Assembly: GCA_050049775.1 (NCBI GenBank)
Contig: JASFVP010000010.1
Span: 1 to 64,000, forward strand
From: JABDQZ01 sp050049775
GTDB taxonomy: Bacteria; Pseudomonadota; Gammaproteobacteria; Chromatiales; Chromatiaceae
Reading direction: 5' to 3'
DNA: 64,000 nt
Of this stretch, positions 33,535 through 42,968 are shown in pieces; within the stretch, counting starts at the first letter, position 1; each line of letters opens with the position of its first letter. The position numbers were made by a program, and so were the translations under genes. A model generated the notes under the pieces. That model saw only the letters and a list, made by a program, of their open reading frames with translations. It did not search any database and had not been told where the DNA came from.

Positions 33535-34725
33535 ATGACCACTGCTTCTTTCAATCCGCCGGTGCGCACCCTCATGGGGCCCGGGCCATCCGACGTACAT
33601 CCCCGCATTCTCAGCGCACTGGCGCGCCCGACCATTGGCCACCTCGATCCGGTGTTTGTCGAGATGATGGAAGACACCAAGCAGTTGTTGCAATACGCAT
33701 TCCAGACCGATAACCAGCTGACCATGCCGGTTTCTGCACCCGGCTCGGCCGGTATGGAAACCTGTTTCGCCAACCTGATCGAACCCGGCGACAAGGTCAT
33801 CGTCTGCCGCAACGGTGTGTTCGGCGGACGCATGCTGGAAAACGTCGAACGCTGCGGCGGCACGGCTGTACTGGTCGAGGACGAATGGGGTTCGGCGGTA
33901 GACCCGGCCAAACTGGAACAGGCGCTGGAACAGAACCCGGACGCCAAAATCGTCGCCTTTGTACATGCCGAGACTTCAACCGGGGCGCAATCCGATGCCA
34001 AGACCCTGACCGAACTGGCGCACCAACACGATTGCCTGGTGATCGTCGATGCCGTCACCTCGCTCGGCGGCACACCGGTGAAGGTCGATGAATGGCAGAT
34101 CGACGCCATTTATTCCGGCACGCAAAAATGCCTGTCGTGCACGCCGGGTATTTCACCGATCAGTTTCAGTGACCAGGCCATCGCCAAGGTCAAAAACCGC
34201 AGCCGCAAGGTACAAAGCTGGTTTCTCGACCTGAACCTGGTCATGGGTTACTGGGGCAGCGGCCAGAAGCGCGCTTATCATCACACCGCGCCGGTCAATG
34301 CCTTGTACGGCCTGCACGAGGCATTGATCATGCTCAAGGACGAAGGACTTGAGGACGCCTGGGCCAGGCATGCCCGCAATCATGAAATTCTCAAGGCCGG
34401 TCTCGAGGCTCTTGGCCTGACCTTTGTCGTCAAACCGCAAGAGCGCCTGCCGCAGCTCAACTCGGTATCGATCCCCGACGGCGTTGATGATGCCCTGGTG
34501 CGCCAGCGCCTGCTCAATGAATTCAACCTGGAAATCGGCGCCGGTCTCGGTACACTCGCCGGCAAGGTCTGGCGTATCGGCCTGATGGGATTCAGCAGCC
34601 GCGCAGAAAACATTCTGTTGTGCGTCAGCGCGCTCGAGGCCGTGCTCGGTGACCTGGGCGCCAACATCAACAAAGGTGTGGCACTTACTGCTGTGCAGCA
34701 CAAACTGGCGGAGATCACATCATGA
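33535..34725 (+). CDS. Class V aminotransferase (alanine/serine-glyoxylate type)
   Basis: A 396-residue PLP enzyme of the alanine-glyoxylate/serine-glyoxylate/(S)-ureidoglycine aminotransferase group. Family marks: M-G-P-G-P-S-D-V-H-P-R near the N-terminus, S-A-P-G-S-A-G-M-E-T, V-D-A-V-T-S-L-G-G, and the PLP lysine near residue 198 in S-G-T-Q-K-C-L-S. The frame is open from 33430 but the ATG at 33535 gives the normal N-terminus. The exact amino donor cannot be decided from sequence. The downstream Sco gene overlaps it by ATGA. Confidence 0.9.
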   Translation: MTTASFNPPVRTLMGPGPSDVHPRILSALARPTIGHLDPVFVEMMEDTKQLLQYAFQTDNQLTMPVSAPGSAGMETCFANLIEPGDKVIVCRNGVFGGRMLENVERCGGTAVLVEDEWGSAVDPAKLEQALEQNPDAKIVAFVHAETSTGAQSDAKTLTELAHQHDCLVIVDAVTSLGGTPVKVDEWQIDAIYSGTQKCLSCTPGISPISFSDQAIAKVKNRSRKVQSWFLDLNLVMGYWGSGQKRAYHHTAPVNALYGLHEALIMLKDEGLEDAWARHARNHEILKAGLEALGLTFVVKPQERLPQLNSVSIPDGVDDALVRQRLLNEFNLEIGAGLGTLAGKVWRIGLMGFSSRAENILLCVSALEAVLGDLGANINKGVALTAVQHKLAEITS

Positions 34726-35369
34726 GTGCCCGGAAACGCAGCCCGCTACAAAACCTGATCATCGCCGCTGCCGCGGTCGCTGCCCTGCTCGGCGGTTATT
34801 ATCTCGGCAACCTGGCTTCCAACAAGCAGCTGGAATTCAAAACCGCGACCTTGCTGCCGGAACCCAAAGCACTGCAGGACTTCAAGCTGATCGATTACGA
34901 CAAGGAACCTTTCAACCTCGATCGACTCAAAGGTCACTGGAATCTGCTGTTTTTCGGCTACACCAATTGCCCCGACATCTGCCCGACGGCGCTGGCCAGC
35001 ATGGCGCAAGTCGACAACCAACTCGCCAACATTGATCGTGGTTTGCATGAAAAGACCCAGGTGATTTTTGTTTCAGTTGATCCGCAACGTGACACGCCGG
35101 AACACCTCAAGCAATTTGTCAGCTTTTTCAATCCGGACTTTCTTGCTGCCACCGGCGAACAGGAACAACTCAAGGCGTTAACCCAGCAGCTGTCCTTGCA
35201 ATACCGTCTGCAGACGCCCGATGAAAAAGGCGACTACCTGGTCGATCACAGCTCCTGGCTGGTAATCATCAATCCGGAAGGACAATTTCACGCCGTGATT
35301 TCCGGCGCGCATTACCCGAACCCGGAAGGAATGGCAGCGGATATCAAGAGTATTGCCGGGCTTTATTAA
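34722..35369 (+). CDS. SCO1/SenC-family copper/thioredoxin-like protein
   Basis: A 215-residue membrane-anchored protein: N-terminal TM (about 10-29) and a periplasmic thioredoxin-like domain with the copper-binding C-P-D-I-C-P motif and the distal His in V-D-H-S-S-W. SCO proteins load copper into the CuA site of cytochrome oxidase or act as thiol reductants. It lies apart from any oxidase gene here. Confidence 0.93.
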   Translation: MSARKRSPLQNLIIAAAAVAALLGGYYLGNLASNKQLEFKTATLLPEPKALQDFKLIDYDKEPFNLDRLKGHWNLLFFGYTNCPDICPTALASMAQVDNQLANIDRGLHEKTQVIFVSVDPQRDTPEHLKQFVSFFNPDFLAATGEQEQLKALTQQLSLQYRLQTPDEKGDYLVDHSSWLVIINPEGQFHAVISGAHYPNPEGMAADIKSIAGLY

Positions 35370-35407
35370 CCGATTCACCGAATTAACAGTTTAACTGGGC
35401 TGACCGC

Positions 35408-36283
35408 ATGAGCCGACTTTTCACATTGCTGCAATACCTGCTGCCGCATCACCTGCTGTCGGCCATCATGTACAAGATCACGCGCATCGAATGGGTGCCG
35501 CTGAAAAACTACATGATTCGCCGCGTCATTGCCTTATACAACGTGGATATGGCCGACGCCGTGGAAAGCCACCCGGAAAGTTACGCCAGTTTTAATGAAT
35601 TCTTCACGCGAGCGCTCAAGCCCGAGGCGCGCCCGGTGGCGGAAGGCGATGACATTGCCTGTCCAGCGGACGGCCAGGTCAGTCAGGCCGGCGACATTCG
35701 AGACGGCCGCATCTTCCAGGCAAAAAACCACAGTTACAGCCTGCTGGAGCTGCTCGGCGGCAACCAGCCATTGGCGGACCTGTTCAGCGAAGGCAAGTTT
35801 GCCACCATCTACCTGTCGCCGCGTGACTATCACCGCATCCACATGCCGCTCAGCGGTGAACTGCAATCCATGGTACATGTACCGGGCCGGTTGTTCAGCG
35901 TCAACCAGGCCACCACCCACGATGTACCGCGCTTGTTTGCGCGTAACGAACGCCTGGTCACCATTTTCCAGACCGCCGCCGGGCCGATGGCGGTGATTCT
36001 GGTCGGGGCGATCTTTGTTTCCAGCATCGACACCGTCTGGGCCGGCACCATCACGCCGGAACATAACCGCCTGACTTATTGGCAATATCAGCAGGCGCAA
36101 CCGGTGCTGCTCAGCAAGGGCCACGAGATGGGCCGCTTCAACATGGGTTCCACCGTGATTGTGCTGCTGCCGCAAGGCGCGGCCGACTGGAACGACAGCC
36201 TGGTTCCGGGAGAACATGTGCGTATGGGACAGGCCATTGGCAGCCTGGCGTCGGAAACTCCCGGGATCGAAACCGAAACCTGA
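35408..36283 (+). CDS. psd: Phosphatidylserine decarboxylase
   Basis: A 291-residue proenzyme that makes phosphatidylethanolamine at the inner membrane. Marks: F-N-E-F-F-T-R, S-P-A-D-G-like C-P-A-D-G-Q, Y-L-S-P-R-D-Y-H-R-I-H-M-P and the self-cleavage motif, here F-N-M-G-S-T, where the serine becomes the pyruvoyl group. The usual LGST reads MGST, a known variation. Length is typical. Ends 5 bp before the convergent epmA. Confidence 0.95.
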   Translation: MSRLFTLLQYLLPHHLLSAIMYKITRIEWVPLKNYMIRRVIALYNVDMADAVESHPESYASFNEFFTRALKPEARPVAEGDDIACPADGQVSQAGDIRDGRIFQAKNHSYSLLELLGGNQPLADLFSEGKFATIYLSPRDYHRIHMPLSGELQSMVHVPGRLFSVNQATTHDVPRLFARNERLVTIFQTAAGPMAVILVGAIFVSSIDTVWAGTITPEHNRLTYWQYQQAQPVLLSKGHEMGRFNMGSTVIVLLPQGAADWNDSLVPGEHVRMGQAIGSLASETPGIETET

Positions 36284-36288
36284 GGGAC

Positions 36289-37242
36289 TCAGACTTCGTT
36301 CAGCGGGAAAGCCAGCACTTCATCGAGTTGCGACTCGCCGAGCAGAATCATCAATAAACGATCCAGCCCCAGCGCCACGCCACTGCAATCCGGCAAGCCG
36401 CCACGCAAGGCTGCAATCAGCTGCATATCGATCGGCAATGCCTGCTGGCCGCGTTGCTGGCGCTTGCGGTTATCCTGCTGAAAACGCAGTAGCTGTTCAT
36501 CGGCATGCTGCAGTTCGTGAAAGCCATTGGCCAGTTCCACACCCTGGAAATACAACTCAAAACGTTCCGCTACCGGCGCCTCATCATCGTCGCGAATGCG
36601 TGCCAGCGACGCCTGGCTGGCCGGGTAATCGTAGACAAAGGTCAGACGTTGTTGATCGAACTGCGCTTCGATGACCTGGTTAAACAGCAGCTCCAGCCAA
36701 TCCTCCTTGCTCAATTCAATGTGACTGGTGACCGAGATATGCTGTGATTCGGCCAGCGCGTGTAATTCTCCCAGTTCCGCCAGGTGCGGATTGATACCCA
36801 GATGCCGTTCAAACAATTCCTGGTAACTGAAACGATCCACTTCGACCGGTTGCGGTAGCAGTGACATCAGCAGTTGTTGCACATCCTGCATCAGAGCATG
36901 CTGGTCAAAATCAAGCCGGTACCACTCCAGCAGGCTGAACTCAGGGTTATGCAAGCGCCCCGCTTCGCCGTTTCGAAATACCGGCGCAATCTGGTAAATC
37001 GAGCCGCTGCCCGCGCACAGCAGGCGTTTCATGAAAAACTCGGGAGACGTGTGCAGATACATGGGCTGCGCATCCTGTGATGCACCCGCCGCACGATAGG
37101 CTGTCGCAAAGCTTTCAATCGCCGGATCGGTATTGGCACAAAACGACAAAACCGGCGTGCTGACTTCCAGCACGCCGGTCTCGGCAAAATACTGGCGGAT
37201 ACGCTCGAGCAATTGCGCCCGCGCCAGCAACAGGTCTCTCAT
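36289..37242 (-). CDS. epmA: EF-P (R)-beta-lysine ligase EpmA (PoxA/GenX)
   Basis: A 317-residue class II lysyl-tRNA-synthetase-like enzyme without an anticodon-binding domain. It attaches (R)-beta-lysine to EF-P. Motif 2 region with F-R-N-G-E-x-G-R-L-H-N-P-E-F-S-L-L-E-W-Y and motif 3 G-V-A-L-G-L-D-R-L-L-M-I-L identify it. It follows efp on the same strand after 34 bp. Confidence 0.95.
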   Translation of the reverse strand: MRDLLLARAQLLERIRQYFAETGVLEVSTPVLSFCANTDPAIESFATAYRAAGASQDAQPMYLHTSPEFFMKRLLCAGSGSIYQIAPVFRNGEAGRLHNPEFSLLEWYRLDFDQHALMQDVQQLLMSLLPQPVEVDRFSYQELFERHLGINPHLAELGELHALAESQHISVTSHIELSKEDWLELLFNQVIEAQFDQQRLTFVYDYPASQASLARIRDDDEAPVAERFELYFQGVELANGFHELQHADEQLLRFQQDNRKRQQRGQQALPIDMQLIAALRGGLPDCSGVALGLDRLLMILLGESQLDEVLAFPLNEV

Positions 37243-37276
37243 GCTGCCTCAGTTTCGATGATCTGAAAAGACCGAT

Positions 37277-37849
37277 TCACTCATCCTTGGCACGCGACAC
37301 ATACTCGCCGCTGCGGGTGTCGACCTTGATGATTTCGCCTTCCTGCACAAACAACGGCACACGCACCACGGCACCGGTTTCCAGCGTCGCCGGTTTGCCG
37401 CCACCACCCGAGGTGTCGCCCTTGAGGCCGGGATCCGTTTCGGTGATCTGCAAAATGACAAAATTGGGCGGCGCCACGATCAGCGGGTTGCCATTCCACA
37501 AGGTCAGCGTGCAGACGTCCTGCTCCTTGAGCCACTTGGCGGCATCGCCGACTGCAGTGGCATCGGCGGCGTATTGTTCAAAGGTAGTGTTATCCATGAA
37601 ATGCCAGTATTCGCCGTCGTTGTAGAGATACTGCATTTCCAGCTCGATGACATCGGCCGATTCCACGCTTTCGCCGGAGCGGAAGGTTTTTTCCAGCACA
37701 CGACCGGTCTTCAGGTTGCGCACCCTGACGCGATTGAAGGCCTGGCCCTTGCCCGGTTTAACGAATTCATTTTCAATGATCGAGTAAGGGTCGCCATCGA
37801 GCATGATCTTCAGACCGCCCTTGAACTCGTTGGTGCTATAAGTTGCCAT
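37277..37849 (-). CDS. efp: Elongation factor P
   Basis: A 190-residue EF-P that relieves ribosome stalling at polyproline. The modification site lysine sits in V-K-P-G-K-G-Q-A-F, as in beta-lysylated EF-P of Escherichia coli. Three beta-barrel domains and normal length. Gene order efp-epmA on the minus strand with epmB divergent 31 bp away forms a complete modification module. AGAGG precedes the ATG. Confidence 0.97.
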   Translation of the reverse strand: MATYSTNEFKGGLKIMLDGDPYSIIENEFVKPGKGQAFNRVRVRNLKTGRVLEKTFRSGESVESADVIELEMQYLYNDGEYWHFMDNTTFEQYAADATAVGDAAKWLKEQDVCTLTLWNGNPLIVAPPNFVILQITETDPGLKGDTSGGGGKPATLETGAVVRVPLFVQEGEIIKVDTRSGEYVSRAKDE

Positions 37850-37880
37850 ATTTTCCTCTGAACTGACGTAGAATCGCGTA

Positions 37881-38888
37881 ATGATACCGTTTTCTCACCG
37901 CCGCGTGCAGCCAAAATCCTGGAAGCAGCAATACGCTGAATGCATCACCGAACCGGCCGAGTTGCTCGACATGCTGCAGTTGCCGAAAAGCCTGCTGCCA
38001 GCCGTGCAGCTCGCCAGCCGATTGTTTCCGCTCAGAGTCACGCACGACTATCTCGACTGCATCGAACCAGGCAATCCTGACGATCCGTTGTTGCACCAGA
38101 TTCTGCCGGTGGCAGATGAAACGCGAGTGACCGAGGGTTATAGCAGCGACCCGGTCGGTGACGCGGCCGCCACCGTCAGCCCCGGGCTGATTCACAAATA
38201 TCGGGGACGGGTACTGCTGATCACCACGCCGGCCTGCGCCATCCACTGCCGCTACTGTTTCCGGCGTGAATTCCCCTACCAGGCCAGCAGTGCGCATACA
38301 CGGCATTTACCGCAGGCGCTGGACTATATCCGCCGGCACAAGGATATCCACGAAGTGATTCTCAGCGGTGGTGACCCGCTGTCGCTGGCCAATGATCAAC
38401 TGCAACAACTGCTCATTGATATACAGGCGATTGCGCATGTCAAAACCATACGCCTACACAGCCGCCTGCCGATCGTGCTGCCGGATCGCATTGATGCCGG
38501 CCTGCTTAGCTTGCTGGGACAGCTGCACAAGAATGTGGTTCTGGTGGTTCATTGCAATCATGCGCGTGAGATCTCCGACAAGGTCGCCAGTGCACTCGGC
38601 CGCCTCAAACAGGCGGGTATCACGCTATTGAATCAGTCGGTGTTATTGCGACAAGTCAACGACGATGTGGCCACGCTGCAGACGCTCAGTCACAAGCTGT
38701 TTGCCGCTGGCGTTCTGCCCTATTATCTGCACCAGCTTGATCGGGTCAGCGGCGCCCAGCATTTTGCCGTCAGTGATCCGGAGGCTCTGGCCTTGCACCA
38801 AAATCTGCAACAGCAAGTGCCCGGCTATCTGTTACCGAGGCTGGTACGGGAAATTGCGGGTACTGCCAGCAAGCAGAATCTCGGCTAA
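37881..38888 (+). CDS. epmB: EF-P lysine 2,3-aminomutase EpmB
   Basis: A 335-residue radical SAM enzyme that makes (R)-beta-lysine for EF-P. The cluster-binding motif C-A-I-H-C-R-Y-C-F (about residues 117-125) is followed by R-R-x-F-P-Y, and S-G-G-D-P-L-S and L-H-S-R-L-P-I-V-L-P match the KamA/EpmB family. It is shorter than fermentative lysine aminomutases, as EpmB is. Confidence 0.95.
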   Translation: MIPFSHRRVQPKSWKQQYAECITEPAELLDMLQLPKSLLPAVQLASRLFPLRVTHDYLDCIEPGNPDDPLLHQILPVADETRVTEGYSSDPVGDAAATVSPGLIHKYRGRVLLITTPACAIHCRYCFRREFPYQASSAHTRHLPQALDYIRRHKDIHEVILSGGDPLSLANDQLQQLLIDIQAIAHVKTIRLHSRLPIVLPDRIDAGLLSLLGQLHKNVVLVVHCNHAREISDKVASALGRLKQAGITLLNQSVLLRQVNDDVATLQTLSHKLFAAGVLPYYLHQLDRVSGAQHFAVSDPEALALHQNLQQQVPGYLLPRLVREIAGTASKQNLG

Positions 38889-39022
38889 TTTCCCAAAAAT
38901 GCTCCAGTTATTGCTATATTGGAGACATGACATTAATTATCAGGAATTAAACGCATATTGTTGAAATCCCTGCGATGTAAACAGTAGAAATCGCAGTAAA
39001 TTCAACCGTGCAAGCAGCATTA

Positions 39023-40804
39023 ATGAGTAACACGTCTTCCCGACCCGATTTAACCGTGCCGACGCGCCAGAGCGACGCCAAGGCGATCTATCACGACAGC
39101 AAGGCAGTCGCCAACTGGCTGGCACAACTGCCGCTCGCCAACACCGGCGAAGCTGGCAAACAGGTATTCAAGTCACTGTTTGAGATGAACCGCCTGGAGC
39201 TGGATCACCGCAAACGCGTGGAAATCCTCGAGCAATTCATCACCCTGGCAGATAACCTGTCAGGCAATCTGGAACGCAACTACACGCACACCACCTTCCC
39301 GCTTACGGAGAAATCACACAAGATTGCGTTGCTGACGCGCGAAATCGTGCGGGAAATTGCGATTGGCTACAAAATCGCCATCAACAGCCTGCTGTCACAG
39401 CAGGACATGGCGATTGACCAGGCGTTGTTGACCGTATGCCTGCACCGGGCATTATTTTACCTGAGCTTGACGGCCTATGAGTCAGCCGTGATTTATGAGC
39501 CCTATCCGGTCAACGTCTGGCGGGAAATTCATACCATTTTCAAATTTTCATCGAGAGCCAAACTGGACCAGACCCTGGTCAAACAAATGCTCAACGAACA
39601 ACAGGTCGAATCCACGATTTTGCAGCAGTACAAAAAAATCCTGCTGTTCTCGCTGGCGTCGCCCTACCAGATGCGGCAACGTGACATTCACGACCTTTAC
39701 CAGCGTCTGCTGGAATGGGTCGACATGAGCAAACTGGCCGTGATTCCTGCCGACAGTCAGCCAGGCGACAACTATTTTGTCATCAACCTGCAATCGGATA
39801 GTGGGCCGGCACATGTTTCCATTTACCCCGATCAAGCGACCTCGCAGTGTATCGCCTTGAAAACCGAAACTCTGCTGGCGCACCTCAATCAGTCTGATGA
39901 ACCACAGCAAAGTGGCTTCAAACCCTCGTATAACCTGCGCAGTCTGCTGTCACAAAACTGGAGCCATGCCCAGCAACGCCACTACGTCAGAACCCAGCTG
40001 AATTTCCAGTTGCAGGTCGCCGTTGGCCTGCCACTGGTCCACAACCTGATTGAGGCCGGCGCACACCGCATCGCCAGCCAGAGAAACAGTTTCAGTGGAA
40101 GCACGCCGCAGCCGAAAGCCCCTCAGGCCGCCAGGCCGAGCAACATGTTCATCACCGGGGACGATGCCGGCGATGAATTCGGCGGACTGTCACTACAGCC
40201 GCAAAATGACCTCAATTACCAACAAGGCATCGGCTCGGCCTTTCAGGCAAAGTCACCGGCCGTCAATTTCATCAACCGCCCGACGCCACAAAAAACAGCG
40301 CCGCCCGCAGCAGAACCAAGCCTCACCGGTAGCTGTACCACGGTGAATGAAAGCACCGGAGGTTATTGCATCGAGTGGAGCAACAAGCTGTCTGCCGGCA
40401 TCAAGGTGGGCGAGCTGATCGGCATACAATCGACCGCATCGACGGCGGAATTCGCCCTGGCCGTGACCAAGTGGCTGAAAAACATTCCCGGCAGCAACCT
40501 GCTCGCCGGCATCCAGCTAATCACGCACCATTGTCACGCGACCCGGGTGCGCATCGGCAAGGTTTTGCCCAAGCACAAAAAGCCCGATTGGTACCTTGGC
40601 CTGCTGATTCCGGCCACCATGACGACCGTTGAAAGCCTGATCATGCCTTCTGACCTGTTTGAAGCCGGCGCCGAACTGTTTATGAAAACCACCCAGGGCG
40701 CCGAGATCAAAATCCAGTTGCAACAACTGACCGACTCCACCGGTTTGTTCAGTCAGTACAGCATCGTACGCGAACCGTCATCGGCTGGCGGATCAGGCCT
40801 GTAA
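39023..40804 (+). CDS. Conserved protein with a PilZ-like C-terminal barrel
   Basis: About 593 residues, no signal or TM. The N-terminal two thirds is mostly alpha-helical (V-A-N-W-L-A-Q-L-P, EMNRLELDHRKRVEILEQF). The C-terminal region (from about 440) is beta-rich and contains N-E-S-T-G-G, which fits the N-x-S-x-x-G half of the PilZ c-di-GMP motif; the upstream R-x-x-x-R half is missing. The next gene, 53 bp away, encodes a FimX-like c-di-GMP protein, so a joint role in surface motility or attachment is plausible. An in-frame GTG at 39008 is an alternative start. Function not established. Confidence 0.65.
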   Translation: MSNTSSRPDLTVPTRQSDAKAIYHDSKAVANWLAQLPLANTGEAGKQVFKSLFEMNRLELDHRKRVEILEQFITLADNLSGNLERNYTHTTFPLTEKSHKIALLTREIVREIAIGYKIAINSLLSQQDMAIDQALLTVCLHRALFYLSLTAYESAVIYEPYPVNVWREIHTIFKFSSRAKLDQTLVKQMLNEQQVESTILQQYKKILLFSLASPYQMRQRDIHDLYQRLLEWVDMSKLAVIPADSQPGDNYFVINLQSDSGPAHVSIYPDQATSQCIALKTETLLAHLNQSDEPQQSGFKPSYNLRSLLSQNWSHAQQRHYVRTQLNFQLQVAVGLPLVHNLIEAGAHRIASQRNSFSGSTPQPKAPQAARPSNMFITGDDAGDEFGGLSLQPQNDLNYQQGIGSAFQAKSPAVNFINRPTPQKTAPPAAEPSLTGSCTTVNESTGGYCIEWSNKLSAGIKVGELIGIQSTASTAEFALAVTKWLKNIPGSNLLAGIQLITHHCHATRVRIGKVLPKHKKPDWYLGLLIPATMTTVESLIMPSDLFEAGAELFMKTTQGAEIKIQLQQLTDSTGLFSQYSIVREPSSAGGSGL

Positions 40805-40857
40805 TGCAGATGAGAGTAATGCCAAAGCCAGCAGCATCGCCAAGATAACCGACCTTC

Positions 40858-42957
40858 ATGCAAATCGATTCAGATTCGTTGATGTACAAAAAGACCGTCA
40901 GCATGCTGATTGTCAGCAACAGCGCCTCAACGGCGGACAGCTGGATCAACGTATTGCGTGACTCGGGGCTGGCGGTGCATGCCGAACGCCAGGACAACCT
41001 CAACAACTGCCACGACCGTCTGGCCGGACAACATCTCGATCTGGTGTTGTACGACCTGCAGGATGGCAATATCGAATTTGATGCCTTCCTGGATTGCTAT
41101 CGCAGCTCGGACAGTGATGCCCACATTTTGTTGCTGGCACCGGAAGTCGACAGCAGCCTGCTGACCAGGCATTTTTCTGACGGCGTGCGCGACATCATCT
41201 ACAACCAGGACTTGCCACGGCTGGTGGTTGCGGTCAAACGGGAACTGATCGCTCATGAGTTACAGCATGAACTAGCGACAGTGCGGCAACAACTGACTGA
41301 ATCGGAACATCGTTGCCAGACGCTGATCGAAAGCTCCGAAGAAGCCCTCGCCTATATACACGATGGCATGCACATGCACATCAACCCGGCCTACATGGAT
41401 TTGTTTGGCTACATCGACGAGGAGGAACTGGCCAGTAAACCCATACTGGATCTGATCGCCGACAAATACCAGGGTGAATTCAAAAAGCTGTTGCGCACCA
41501 TCAACAACATTACCGAAGATCGCAAGATCGAGGTGCAATGCGTCAATGCCGACGGTGTTGAATTCCATGCCCTGATGACATTTTCACCGGCGATTTATGA
41601 AGACGAACCCTGTGTGCAGGTCATGGTGCAAAACCTGGAACTGCAGCATAAGGTCCGGCTGGTCAGCGACATGGATCCGCAGACCGGGCTCTACAGCCGT
41701 CACCACTTCATGCAGGAACTGCAGCACTATTTCACACAGAAAGACACCGGCTCCGGACCGCTGTACCTGCTTTACATCCTGGTCGACGGCTTTCAGGAAA
41801 TGAAAAACCAGCATGGTCTGGTCGCCAGTGATCTGATCCTGCAGGAAATCTCCGAATTGCTCGGCGACAACCTGTTGCCCGGCATGACCCTGTCACGTTA
41901 CGGTGATCATTCCTTCACCATTGTCGCCACCGACCAGTACCTGACTGATGCCGAAGCTTTCGCACGGGCCCTGTCTGCGAAAGTGCAACAACAGGCCTTC
42001 AAAACCATCGATGGAGTGCTCAACACTACTCTGAGCATTGGCATCAGCAGCTCCGATGCACCGCAGGTGGAGAATGCCGATGAGCTGCTGAACCAGGCCT
42101 ACAGCGCCTGCAACCAGATCTTCATGCACGGTGGCAACGGCGTGAAAATTCATGCGGCGGAACCGATTGCCGAACTGCCCGGTTCAGATTCAACAATCAG
42201 CGATGAAGTACATCTCAAGGAACTCATCAGTTACGCCCTGGAACACGACAAGTTCCGACTGGTTTATCAACCAATCGTCAGCATCCAGGGTAATACGCGG
42301 GAAAATTACGCCGTCATGCTGCGCCTGCTGGATAACAATAACGAGGAAATCAGGCCTGGCATTTTCCTGCCACAGGCCAGGCAATCTGGCCAGATGGCAC
42401 AGATCGACCGATGGGTGGTGCAACATGCCATCGTCGAACTGGTGCAACAACGCAGCAAGGGCAGTCGCCTGAATTTTTACGTACAGATTTCCGAAGAAGG
42501 CATCACCGACGATACCCTGCTGTTGTGGATTTGCGATTGTTTACGCGACTACAACGCCAAAGGCGCCTGGCTGACGTTCCAGTTCGACTGCAGCAATGTG
42601 CACAATCATATGCAGCAGGCGGAGAAACTCATCCAGGGTCTGAAAAAAATCAACTGCAATATCGCCATCAACGAGTTTGGCAACTGCACGCAACCCGAAC
42701 AACTGCTCAAGCGCCTGCCGGTGGATACGGTGAAACTACCGGCAGAGATGATGCACGGCATTTCCGCCAATCCACCCAATCAGCAAAAGCTGCGTGAACT
42801 CAACAAGCTGGCGCAGGCCCATGAAGTCATGACCATCGCACCCGGGGTTGAAGACGCCAACACGTTGTCGACGCTGTGGAGCATCGGCGTCAATCATATC
42901 CAGGGATTCTTTCTGCAGGAGCCGTCGGAAATCATCAATTACGATTTCCAAGCCTGA
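40858..42957 (+). CDS. FimX-like REC-PAS-GGDEF-EAL protein with degenerate catalytic motifs
   Basis: A 699-residue cytosolic protein. An N-terminal receiver-like domain (about 12-125), a PAS domain (about 145-260), a GGDEF domain (about 275-430) whose signature reads R-Y-G-D-H, and an EAL domain (from about 460) whose E-A-L position reads Y-A-V-M-L-R. Loss of the EAL glutamate and of GGDEF argues against catalysis, as in Pseudomonas FimX, which binds c-di-GMP through a degenerate EAL to control type IV pili. The neighbouring PilZ-like gene supports a receptor role. Confidence 0.88.
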   Translation: MQIDSDSLMYKKTVSMLIVSNSASTADSWINVLRDSGLAVHAERQDNLNNCHDRLAGQHLDLVLYDLQDGNIEFDAFLDCYRSSDSDAHILLLAPEVDSSLLTRHFSDGVRDIIYNQDLPRLVVAVKRELIAHELQHELATVRQQLTESEHRCQTLIESSEEALAYIHDGMHMHINPAYMDLFGYIDEEELASKPILDLIADKYQGEFKKLLRTINNITEDRKIEVQCVNADGVEFHALMTFSPAIYEDEPCVQVMVQNLELQHKVRLVSDMDPQTGLYSRHHFMQELQHYFTQKDTGSGPLYLLYILVDGFQEMKNQHGLVASDLILQEISELLGDNLLPGMTLSRYGDHSFTIVATDQYLTDAEAFARALSAKVQQQAFKTIDGVLNTTLSIGISSSDAPQVENADELLNQAYSACNQIFMHGGNGVKIHAAEPIAELPGSDSTISDEVHLKELISYALEHDKFRLVYQPIVSIQGNTRENYAVMLRLLDNNNEEIRPGIFLPQARQSGQMAQIDRWVVQHAIVELVQQRSKGSRLNFYVQISEEGITDDTLLLWICDCLRDYNAKGAWLTFQFDCSNVHNHMQQAEKLIQGLKKINCNIAINEFGNCTQPEQLLKRLPVDTVKLPAEMMHGISANPPNQQKLRELNKLAQAHEVMTIAPGVEDANTLSTLWSIGVNHIQGFFLQEPSEIINYDFQA

Positions 42958-42968
42958 GTCGAACAGTG

